Source: Pholiota molesta (taxonomy: Eukaryota; Basidiomycota; Agaricomycetes; Agaricales; Strophariaceae). From it: DNA of 64,000 nucleotides. The translations under genes were made by a program, and so were the position numbers. Where the stretch lies: NCBI GenBank assembly GCA_014925825.1, contig JACGCK010000012.1, forward strand, positions 310,001 through 374,000, given 5' to 3'. The notes under the pieces were generated by a model, which saw nothing but the letters and a program-made list of their open reading frames with translations, ran no database searches and was not told the origin of the DNA. Below are positions 56,790 through 64,000 of this stretch, one piece after another; within the stretch, counting starts at the first letter, position 1; the number at the start of each line of letters is the position of its first letter.

Positions 56790-58247
56790 ATGAGCCATGC
56801 GGAAGCCTTTGCGAGAAGCACCCCCATCAATCAGCAAGCCATTGATCCAGCGTCTGACGGATCATCCGTCGGGCATCATACCGGACCAATCGCGGGAAGC
56901 GCCCAGCCTGGGATCCCCTCCGAGCCTGCTACTTCGACTGTCAGCACCAGACTCGTTGACGAAAGGCGAGGTACAGGGTCCAGGCCAGGCCCTACCTCCA
57001 CAAATTTCCCCGCTGGTCTGGTCTCCGAACTCGAAGGATACATCGCAGCTTTCCGAGACGGAAGGCTCTCGAAACCGAGAACCATCGCCATTATCACGTC
57101 AAAGCTGGACTTCCAAGATGGAGGGACTGTGGACGAACCTCAGAAAGAAGCCGCGCTTGCAGACTTCCTCGCGACCATTGAGTCTGTTGAACGCCAACAA
57201 ATCGAAGCCGCACGTCGAGGCGCACATGCAGCCGCAGGACTCAGCCGGGCCGAAAACACACAGCCAACAAGCGCCCAAGTCCCCGCAGCGCCCACGGGTG
57301 ATGTCGACCAGGAAGTCGAGTCACTTTTGGAAAGCCTTACCTCATCCAAGCGTGCACGCAAGGACGAAGAAGATGACTCTGATGGAGAGAATGGAAGGTT
57401 TGGATCAGCTGATGGAGGAGAATCAAACAAGAAACGACGATTATACGAACGCGACATGCCCTGGTTCGGACAGGAACTCGCCGCAAGACAACGCGCAGAT
57501 CCCAGTTGCTTGGAAACCCGACGCATCTTGGGATTACTCGGAAACGACGTCAGCGCCGTCAAGCGTTGGATCCAGCAATCATCCGCAGCTCCCACAGGTT
57601 TCCCGAGCTCCGAGTGGGAAAACATCATCCGCGGAAACGCAGTCGACCTCGACAAGGTGTTCTCGTCACTGCAGCTCGTCGCGCCTACTAAAGAGAAGCT
57701 TGGACGCGTGGGATCGACTACGATCAGCCTCGGCGACACGGAACCTGCTCGACGAATTCAAACTAGCGGTGACTGGTTCGCCGCATGGCGAGAGGCCGCC
57801 AAAGCGACCGCGTTTGTTTTCCCACACCGAAGAGACGAGCTCTGGGACTACGCAGACCACATCAACCGGGAATTCTCCGCCAAGGTGCCCTCTTCCCATC
57901 GAAAAATCATTCTCTACGACGCCGCCGTGCGCAACGCCGTGGGAGGGGGGCAAAGCTTACTCCTCACCGACTACACCAAGTTCAATCACATATATTCCGC
58001 CATCATCCCCGCCGACGGAGTTGGGGCCGAAGGCCCAGGGCGATCAAGCGGATCAAACGCTCGAGCCGGATCACGCAACCGCCAATCTGACATCTGCCGA
58101 CGCTTCAATTCCGAGTCTTCGAACTGCCCAGACGGAAACACTTGCAAGTACAAGCATATCTGCAAGCGATGCAAGAAAGCCGGGCATGGACAGCACGACT
58201 GCGAAGGCAGAAAGGAAGGTGAAGGAAAGACTGGCTCGAGGGCTTAA
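56790..58247 (+). CDS. Gag-like protein of the YR retrotransposon
   Basis: 485 residues. The first 90 are Ser/Pro-rich. A helical segment has LVSELEGYIAAFRDGRLSKP, and the middle is acidic then basic (ARKDEEDDSDGENG, NKKRRLYERDMPWFG). A folded part (DWFAAWREAAKATAFVFPHR, HRKIILYDAAVRNAVGGG) precedes two adjacent zinc knuckles near the C-terminus: CRRFNSESSNCPDGNTCKYKH (CCCH-like, C-x8-C-x5-C-x3-H) and CKRCKKAGHGQHDC (CCHC). The start is the first ATG after A1; a second ATG in the +1 frame lies 7 nt downstream. It ends in TAA, just where recognisable RT-frame sequence begins. Confidence 0.85.
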   Translation: MSHAEAFARSTPINQQAIDPASDGSSVGHHTGPIAGSAQPGIPSEPATSTVSTRLVDERRGTGSRPGPTSTNFPAGLVSELEGYIAAFRDGRLSKPRTIAIITSKLDFQDGGTVDEPQKEAALADFLATIESVERQQIEAARRGAHAAAGLSRAENTQPTSAQVPAAPTGDVDQEVESLLESLTSSKRARKDEEDDSDGENGRFGSADGGESNKKRRLYERDMPWFGQELAARQRADPSCLETRRILGLLGNDVSAVKRWIQQSSAAPTGFPSSEWENIIRGNAVDLDKVFSSLQLVAPTKEKLGRVGSTTISLGDTEPARRIQTSGDWFAAWREAAKATAFVFPHRRDELWDYADHINREFSAKVPSSHRKIILYDAAVRNAVGGGQSLLLTDYTKFNHIYSAIIPADGVGAEGPGRSSGSNARAGSRNRQSDICRRFNSESSNCPDGNTCKYKHICKRCKKAGHGQHDCEGRKEGEGKTGSRA

Positions 58248-60069
58248 GCCCAAGTTCCTTCGACACAACCTATGGACCGCGGACGACCTCCCTTCAGCCA
58301 GGACTGTGGCTGACTGGACGGAGACCGCGGCTCCCCTCCCCTCCCCTCCACAATCTGAACTAGATGACCCTACCGTACGGAAAACCATAGCAGAGAACCC
58401 CCATCTATTTAAAATTGTTACTCCAATAAATGTCGACCGTTTTGAACAGCTTTTACAAGATCACCCCAACCCCGCCTTCGTGTCTTCTGTATGCCGTGGC
58501 CTCCGTGAGGGATTCTGGCCTTGGGCCGATACTCACAAAGAAGGTTATCCGGTTACACATGACGCATCTTTACCGCCTCCTAAAGACCCGCGCGAAGCTG
58601 CCTTCTTGGAGGATCAGCGCCAAGAAGAAATTCGCAAGGGACGTTTTTCGCCGTCTTTTGGACCAGACCTCCTCCCCGGTATGTACAGTATGCCAATTCA
58701 TGCTGTACCCAAGCCAAATTCGTCGGAATTGCGCATGGTAACAGACCAGAGTGCGGGTGAATTTTCCTTGAACTCGATGATTCCTCGACAGGACATTTCA
58801 GGATATCCGCTCGATAACATGACGCAATTGGGCGCCACGCTTCTCCATATTCGGAAAACGGAAGGCGATGGGCGCTTAATTCTTTTCAAATCCGACGTCG
58901 CCGAAGCGTATCGTCTGATGCCAATGCATCCACATTGGCAGATCAAGCAGGTCAATACTGTCAACGGTTCTCGTAATGTCGACAGGAATAACGCATTCGG
59001 TGGTCGCGCTTCTGGGTGTATTTGGATAGCCTTTAATGGTCTTGTTACGTGGATCGCTATTCACGTCAAAGGCATTATATGGCTTTGCGTATATTCTGAC
59101 GACTCTTTTGCTCCTGAGTGGAGTGATCGAATTACTTGGGATCCTGTCCTACAGAAGGAAATGCCGACCAGTCAAGTCCAGTTGCTCGAGCTCTGGCGCG
59201 AGCTAGGCATCCCCTACAAGGAAAAGAAGCAAGTCTCCGGAACCCCTTTGACCATTATCGGCATCGAAGTCGACCCCAACGCCATGTCTTTGACACTTCC
59301 CCAGAAAGCCCGCGATGATCTTCTTGCAGAAATTTCCGATTTTTGCCTTCTTCCTCCCGGATCCCGCGGTGTCAAGCACTCGCTCCGCCGTTGGCAACGC
59401 TTGGCTGGATGGCTAAATTGGTCTTTCAACGTATTCCCACTCCTTCGCCCTTGCCTCAATAACCTGTATCCCAAAATTGCTGGCAAGGACGCACCTAACC
59501 AAACTATTTGGACTAATATCGCTGTCCGTCAAGACTTACAATGGGCTGCGAACCACATTCGCACATCCGACGGTGTCCTCCTACTGTCATCTTTAGAATG
59601 GGGGCTTGAGGAGGCAGACGTCCTCCTTCTTTGCGATGCTTGTCTCGATGGGATGGGTTTCTGGAACCCCGCTCTCAACCAGGGTTTCTACGCGCCCGTT
59701 CCCGCGGACGTCAACGATGAGTCTATCTCTTTTTACGAAGCTCTCTGTGTTTTATCCGCCTTAGCACATGCAGTTGCATCGTACCCCAACCCATGTCGCG
59801 TTGCTATCCTTACCGACAACACCAACACCGTCGACATGTTCGCCTCCCTTAGAGCGAAGCCAGCCTACAACGAAATCCTCAAGCATTCCGTCGACCTTCG
59901 TCTTTCCTCTCGTCACCAACTACGTGTCCTTCACATTCCCGGCACCGAGAACGCGGTGGCAGACGCCATCTCCCGTCGACATTTCGCACAAGCGCTCGCT
60001 GTTCAACCCACTTTAACCTTCAATTTCTTTGAACCCCCTCGAGTGACGCTGGGGGCAACGAAGAAATGA
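56797..60069 (+). CDS. Reverse transcriptase-RNase H protein of the YR retrotransposon (frame overlaps Gag)
   Basis: The frame is open for 1,090 codons from an ATG at 56797. The first about 480 codons run antiphase (+1) to Gag and are Ser/Pro-rich without a known domain. From about 58240 it is clearly RT: GLREGFWPWADT, MYSMPIHAVPKPNSSELRMV, FKSDVAEAYRLMPMHP, YSDD catalytic box, then RNase H with CDACLDGMGFW, FYEAL, LTDNTNTVDM and HIPGTENAVADAISR. Either the whole frame is translated by leaky scanning past the Gag start, or RT is made by frameshifting near the Gag end. It ends at TGA 60067-60069, overlapping the next start. Confidence 0.85.
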   Translation: MRKPLREAPPSISKPLIQRLTDHPSGIIPDQSREAPSLGSPPSLLLRLSAPDSLTKGEVQGPGQALPPQISPLVWSPNSKDTSQLSETEGSRNREPSPLSRQSWTSKMEGLWTNLRKKPRLQTSSRPLSLLNANKSKPHVEAHMQPQDSAGPKTHSQQAPKSPQRPRVMSTRKSSHFWKALPHPSVHARTKKMTLMERMEGLDQLMEENQTRNDDYTNATCPGSDRNSPQDNAQIPVAWKPDASWDYSETTSAPSSVGSSNHPQLPQVSRAPSGKTSSAETQSTSTRCSRHCSSSRLLKRSLDAWDRLRSASATRNLLDEFKLAVTGSPHGERPPKRPRLFSHTEETSSGTTQTTSTGNSPPRCPLPIEKSFSTTPPCATPWEGGKAYSSPTTPSSITYIPPSSPPTELGPKAQGDQADQTLEPDHATANLTSADASIPSLRTAQTETLASTSISASDARKPGMDSTTAKAERKVKERLARGLKPKFLRHNLWTADDLPSARTVADWTETAAPLPSPPQSELDDPTVRKTIAENPHLFKIVTPINVDRFEQLLQDHPNPAFVSSVCRGLREGFWPWADTHKEGYPVTHDASLPPPKDPREAAFLEDQRQEEIRKGRFSPSFGPDLLPGMYSMPIHAVPKPNSSELRMVTDQSAGEFSLNSMIPRQDISGYPLDNMTQLGATLLHIRKTEGDGRLILFKSDVAEAYRLMPMHPHWQIKQVNTVNGSRNVDRNNAFGGRASGCIWIAFNGLVTWIAIHVKGIIWLCVYSDDSFAPEWSDRITWDPVLQKEMPTSQVQLLELWRELGIPYKEKKQVSGTPLTIIGIEVDPNAMSLTLPQKARDDLLAEISDFCLLPPGSRGVKHSLRRWQRLAGWLNWSFNVFPLLRPCLNNLYPKIAGKDAPNQTIWTNIAVRQDLQWAANHIRTSDGVLLLSSLEWGLEEADVLLLCDACLDGMGFWNPALNQGFYAPVPADVNDESISFYEALCVLSALAHAVASYPNPCRVAILTDNTNTVDMFASLRAKPAYNEILKHSVDLRLSSRHQLRVLHIPGTENAVADAISRRHFAQALAVQPTLTFNFFEPPRVTLGATKK

Positions 60070-61076
60070 TCTCCTCAGGCGTCAAGTCCAGGCAGCCAAA
60101 ACGTAAGCCCTGGACGCGCGAGCGCTTGCTCCGCGAACGCGCAATCGCTCTAGGACAAGCCATCGACACCTCAACCTGGAAAAACTATGGGTCGGCGCTT
60201 AACTCTTACCTTGAGTTCGTCCGCCTCCACGATTTTCCAGTTGAACCAACTGCAGACACGCTATCCTTCTATGCAGTTTGGCAGTCTGCACATACGAAAC
60301 CCAAATCCGCGAATTCCTATCTTTCTGGCATCTGCCAGCAGCTCGAACCATATTTCCCCGATGTCCGCAAAAACCGCAATTCCCCACTAGTCCATCGCAC
60401 CATGCAAGGATGTAAACGCCTTCGAGGAACCCCAACCATACGAAAACGCGCCCTCACGCTGACGGATCTGGAAAAAGTTGTCGAACGATATGCATCCTCC
60501 ACAAACTACGACGACAAGTTATTCGTAGCTATGATCCTAACGGGCTTCTTCGCGCTTTGTAGACTGGGCGAATTAACATACCCAGATGATGTTTCCATCA
60601 GGGACCCCAGAAAAATCGTTAAGCGCGCGTCTGTACAGATGACGGAGGACAACTTCCAGTTCTTTCTGCCAGGGCACAAGGCGGACAGATTCTTCGAAGG
60701 CAACATCGTCATCGTCCCCGCGAATACATCCCGTGCTGACCCTTTCAGTGCCTTCAGCACCTATCTCGCCGAGCGAGATCGCGCCTTCCCCTACAGCTCA
60801 CCCTTATGGTTAACATCAACTGGAAGAGTCCCTACCCGGTCTTTCTTCATAAGAAGGCTCAGGGCACTGTTCGAGAACGACGTCGGCGGGCACTCCATGC
60901 GCGCAGGTGGCGCGACCCTCATGGCCTTAAATGGATGCGCGCCCTCGCTCATCCAGGCCGCGGGGCGATGGGACTCTGAAGCTTTTCAAGTATACATTCG
61001 CAAGAACCCTGTTCTCTTGCAAGCTTTTCTATTCGCACGCGAGCGTCGACAGGAAACGTATGTTCATACTCCTTGA
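60066..61076 (+). CDS. Tyrosine recombinase of the YR retrotransposon
   Basis: 336 residues. The N-terminal SAM-like core-binding part has TWKNYGSALNSYLEFVRLH and NSYLSGICQQLEPYF. The catalytic part keeps the family set: Arg in FFALCRLGEL, His-x-x-Arg in GGHSMRAGGAT, Trp in QAAGRWDSEAF and the likely nucleophile Tyr three residues later (FQVYIRK). It would integrate a circular DNA copy. The start ATG overlaps the RT stop as ATGA, which suggests termination-reinitiation. Confidence 0.9.
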   Translation: MISSGVKSRQPKRKPWTRERLLRERAIALGQAIDTSTWKNYGSALNSYLEFVRLHDFPVEPTADTLSFYAVWQSAHTKPKSANSYLSGICQQLEPYFPDVRKNRNSPLVHRTMQGCKRLRGTPTIRKRALTLTDLEKVVERYASSTNYDDKLFVAMILTGFFALCRLGELTYPDDVSIRDPRKIVKRASVQMTEDNFQFFLPGHKADRFFEGNIVIVPANTSRADPFSAFSTYLAERDRAFPYSSPLWLTSTGRVPTRSFFIRRLRALFENDVGGHSMRAGGATLMALNGCAPSLIQAAGRWDSEAFQVYIRKNPVLLQAFLFARERRQETYVHTP

Positions 61077-61181
61077 TGCTCTTCCTCACATCAACCCTTT
61101 CCGGGTCTCATCTTTCGTTATCGCCCTTTCAACGCTTTATATTTTTCTCTTCATCATCACTTCATTCAAATTTCTAAGTTT

Positions 61182-61199
61182 AAAAAAAAAAAAAAAAAA
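61182..61199 (+). repeat. A18 homopolymer after the recombinase gene
   Basis: Eighteen A residues, about 105 bp past the recombinase stop and 50 bp before B1. It may be a replication slip product or a former poly(A) tail. Confidence 0.8.
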
Positions 61200-61248
61200 C
61201 CTTTCATTTTATACACTTTTTTCTTCGTTTTTCTTAGTAGGGCTTTTA

Positions 61249-61428
61249 TAGCCTTCCCGCGCATCAAGAATATATACGCGAGGTGTCTGGCTTGGAGCCG
61301 ACACCTTGCCTTTCACGCCTAAACATACGTTTACCCTGCGTTTCACCTGTCACGTATCCCGTGCTCATCTCACTCTCGAGCACCCCGTCACTTCGCCTCT
61401 GCAAACCGAAGAGTCAAGGAATAATTGG
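61249..61428 (+). repeat. Split direct repeat B1 (internal)
   Basis: 180 bp from TAGCCTTCCCGCG to GGAATAATTGG, identical by eye to 61931-62110. Contains an imperfect hairpin at 61282-61305. Confidence 0.93.
61282..61305. repeat. Imperfect hairpin in B1
   Basis: Arms GGTGTC and GACACC enclose a second GGCT/AGCC stem with a TGG loop and one bulged T. The same structure recurs in B2 at 61964-61987. Possible recombinase or RNA signal. Confidence 0.6.
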
Positions 61429-61835
61429 TCGGGTTTAAATAAAATATTTACTCTAGTCCAATTATACCGACCCAGACTCGTAGTCACATGCGAAACACCT
61501 CACACTGGTTCTGAACTGTGTGAAAGAATTTTCTTTGTGCTGGTCAGCCGCACTTAGACACTGATGGCCACGCAGAGCTGGTCCGCCGCTCAACGCGAGT
61601 CTGCCTCAAAGCCACACTTGAACACTGACGGCCACGCAGAGCTGGTCCGCCGCTCAATGCGAGTCTGCCTCAGCAAGTGGATTAACTTTCGCCCGATATG
61701 TGACTCATGCAACACCAAAGAAAATTTAAGGAGACCTTCGCCCAGGCAAGGTTTGTCTCTTACTTTCATCATCCAAACCTTCCTTCGCTCTTTGCAGAGG
61801 CTCGCTCGACACTTGTCATTTCTTCAACTACCCTC
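61429..61835 (+). repeat. Split direct repeat A2 (internal)
   Basis: Identical copy of A1, abutting B1 without a spacer. The B1-A2 junction gives the template sequence that joins the two element ends in a circular intermediate. Confidence 0.93.
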
Positions 61836-61930
61836 CCACCACAACCCAATTTTTCCTCAGGGATTTCATTTATTTCAACACCCTTTCTCTTTTATTTCAT
61901 GCCGTAGTACACAACTATCTGTATTTACTG

Positions 61931-62110
61931 TAGCCTTCCCGCGCATCAAGAATATATACGCGAGGTGTCTGGCTTGGAGCCGACACCTTGCCTTTCACGC
62001 CTAAACATACGTTTACCCTGCGTTTCACCTGTCACGTATCCCGTGCTCATCTCACTCTCGAGCACCCCGTCACTTCGCCTCTGCAAACCGAAGAGTCAAG
62101 GAATAATTGG
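61931..62110 (+). repeat. Split direct repeat B2 (right end)
   Basis: Identical copy of B1 and the 3' terminus of the element; host sequence starts at ACGACG. A 95-bp unique segment (61836-61930) separates it from A2. Confidence 0.93.
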
Positions 62111-62801
62111 ACGACGAACCAAGGTTATGGCATCACGTGCGTCTCGACCATCGCGCGCGTCGCGCCATGGCGCATGGCGCACCACAAGCGCACGGCCGCT
62201 TCCAAGGTTGTTCCTCCTGGTGCGCCTGCAACTCCAATACATATGACGATCCAGATGACGACGGTCCGCCTTGATGGGTCTTGCTGGATAGACACTGCGC
62301 AGGGTGTCATGATAGAGGCGTGGTGAGGAGCGGTGGGGCTCAAGTATGCCTGCCCTAAATGAGGAGAACAAAATTGCAAATGATTTTTGAAACGGGCATC
62401 CCCTCTTGGTTTTTTCCTCGTCAATACGTTCGCGCTATGACTGACGATCCGTCCAGGAGGCCCTCGCAGGAGATGAATTAATGGTGCAAGGCATAGACTA
62501 CACCTCCGTATCCCCCATTGGCAGCTATCCACTGTCGTTTGGGTTCGTTTGAGTGGTGCACATTCTCGTCAGAAGTTGATGGGTAGTTGTTAGGACTGTC
62601 TGTTTTTACACATCCAATACATTTTTTGTGCTCTGGACGGTTTCTGTTACGAACATGAGAAAGAATAGTTACGTATGTGCGAGGTTGTGGTGAAATGTCG
62701 TGACTTCAGTCTCGACCACTTTCCAACTCGGGATTCCACCTGCGCTTGCGTGTATCTTTCTTTTCAACTTCCAGCATCCTCTTTCCTCGTCGTTAGCAGG
62801 C
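62111..62801. other. Intergenic, DOA1 promoter region
   Basis: A GC-rich patch with GCG and CGC repeats (62140-62200) is followed by ordinary sequence. A minus-strand open frame of about 60 codons from near 62310, with a hydrophobic VVIWIVICIGVAGA run, is not supported by any family. The last 100 bp before 62802 are C/T-rich leader. Confidence 0.45.
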
Positions 62802-64000
62802 ATGCCGTACAAGCTCTCCGCGACCCTGAAAGCCCACACCTCAGATGTCCGCCATCCTTGTCGATCAAGTCCAATCTTATCACTAACAGTTTCCAGGTTC
62901 GGGCGCTGAGCACACCTACTGACCAGCTTATCCTTTCTGCATCTCGTGATTCTACTGCGATCTCATGGCAAAGATCGTCTGAAGACGCCCAATTCAAAGC
63001 AGAGGTTGTCCTCCGAGCTGGATCTCGCTATGTCAATGCAGTTGCGTACATCTCTCCGAATCCAGATGCCCCTAAAGGTATGCGATTCGTTTACGTCTTC
63101 CGTACCAGGCGAGTTGCTGAGACACGTCAAAGGTTACGTCGTTACCGGAGGTCAGGATTCAGTGATCAACATATTCAATCTTGCTACACCGAAAGATGAT
63201 CCCGATTTCTGTCTCCTCGGGCATCTCGACAACGTTTGCACTTTGGATGTGACTCCGGGTGGCACGATCATATCTGGTTCATGGGACAAGTGAGTGCCCA
63301 TTTGGACTATGAAGCAGTTCTTTCAACACATTATCCGACAACGTATTCTTTTTAGAACCGCCAGAGTATGGAAGAACTTTACTCAAGCATACGAGTTGAA
63401 AGGACATCAGCAATCAGTATGGGCTGTATTAGGAATTGACGAGGATCAGTATCTAACCGGTGAGCAAATCTCTTTCTTATCTGTCTATCTTCTATCTATT
63501 GACGGAATGCAATCCTACGACAGCTTCTGCCGACAAGACGATCAAACTATGGCAACAACACAAACTTATGCAGACTTTCACAGGTCATCAAGATGCAGTT
63601 CGTGGACTGGCTCTACTCCCAGATATTGGTTTTGCATCATGCTCCAACGACAGGTACGTTGACCGGTCATTCTTCTGCTCATTAATATAACGATAATATA
63701 GCGAAATTCGTGTATGGACCTTTGGTGGCGACACCATTTACACGTTATCGGGGCATACTTCCTTCGTCTACAGCCTGTCAGTCTTACCAAGCGGCGACAT
63801 TGTTTCAGCAGGGGAGGATCGAACAGTACGGGTATGGAAGGGTGCGTGTTTCATTCAAATGTTTTGGAATTAACGACAATAGACCGACGAGATAAAGTTT
63901 AGATGGAGAATGTTCCCAAACCATCGTTCATCCTGCCATTTCGGTGTGGGCTGTATCCACGATGCCCAATGGCGACATCGTTAGTGGATGCAGTGATGGT
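62802..64000 (+). CDS. DOA1: Doa1/Ufd3 (PLAA) ubiquitin-binding WD40 protein, 5' part
   Basis: Doa1/PLAA works with Cdc48/p97 in ubiquitin-dependent degradation. Start ATG 62802: MPYKLSATLKAHTSD, then VRALSTPTDQLILSASRDST after the first intron. WD blades follow: YVVTGGQDSVINIFNLA, GHLDNVCTLDVTPGGTIISG, ARVWKNFTQAYELKGHQQSV, ASADKTIKLWQQHKLMQTF, GHTSFVYSLSVLPSGDIVSA, and HPAISVWAVSTMPNGDIVSG at the edge. These match the N-terminal propeller of PLAA; the PFU and PUL domains would lie beyond 64000. About six introns are seen so far. Confidence 0.88.

Larger units (their letters stand above)
56339..62110 (+). mobile_element. Tyrosine-recombinase retrotransposon (DIRS order, PAT/Ngaro-type split direct repeats)
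   Basis: The layout is A1 (56339-56745), three open reading frames (Gag-like, RT-RNase H, tyrosine recombinase), then B1, A2 and B2 packed at the right end. A1 equals A2 and B1 equals B2 by eye. This A1-internal-B1-A2-B2 geometry defines PAT/Ngaro-type DIRS elements, which integrate by a recombinase without target duplication; none is seen here. All ORFs are uninterrupted, so the copy looks young and possibly active. It sits in the intergenic space between the F-box gene and DOA1. Confidence 0.9.

Noticed and set aside
56474..56845. 123-codon frame in A1 as a separate element protein
   Set aside because: It repeats itself through the 64-bp duplication, has no domain, and overlaps the Gag start; at most an upstream ORF.

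Overview
This is nuclear DNA of a filamentous fungus, most likely a mushroom-forming basidiomycete (Agaricomycetes). The genes are split by many 50-65 nt GT-AG introns. Gene content is fungal: DASH subunit Spc19, a fused Trp5 tryptophan synthase, a WOPR/Gti1-Pac2 regulator and an Ecl1-type zinc protein. The mobile DNA is one Copia LTR element and one tyrosine-recombinase (DIRS/PAT-like) retrotransposon. The species cannot be named from sequence alone. No rRNA, tRNA, CRISPR array or prokaryotic feature was seen.

Layout. 1-7.3 kb: tail of an unidentified plus-strand gene, then SPC19 on the minus strand, split by a 5.56 kb Copia element with identical LTRs and a 5-bp target duplication. 7.5-15.2 kb: NDUFAF3-like complex I assembly factor, a small hypothetical gene, an augmin HAUS3-like coiled-coil gene, a TLC-domain membrane protein and a metaxin/SAM37-like gene. 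15.2-20.0 kb: VPS54 of the GARP complex, head to head with metaxin and only 40 bp away. 20.0-32.4 kb: gene-poor DNA around one Ecl1-family gene. 32.4-44.5 kb: GID7/WDR26, Elongin A, a WOPR transcription factor, CWC18 and GUF1. 44.8-56.2 kb: eIF2B-beta, TRP5, an ankyrin-fused L-asparaginase, a monopolin Csm1/Pcs1-like gene and an F-box gene. 56.3-62.1 kb: an apparently intact YR retrotransposon with A1-internal-B1-A2-B2 split direct repeats. 62.8 kb to the end: 5' part of DOA1/PLAA.

Most host genes are unrelated housekeeping genes, not a pathway cluster. Loose themes are chromosome segregation (SPC19, HAUS3-like, CSM1-like), ubiquitin and protein quality control (GID7, Elongin A, F-box, DOA1) and mitochondria (NDUFAF3, metaxin, GUF1).

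Caution on reading frames: many conserved genes carry frame breaks, and each one I resolved is explained by exactly one missing base, usually in a short homopolymer. I read these as base-calling deletions in the sequence rather than as pseudogenes. Exon ends are inferred by eye from splice consensus and reading frame.
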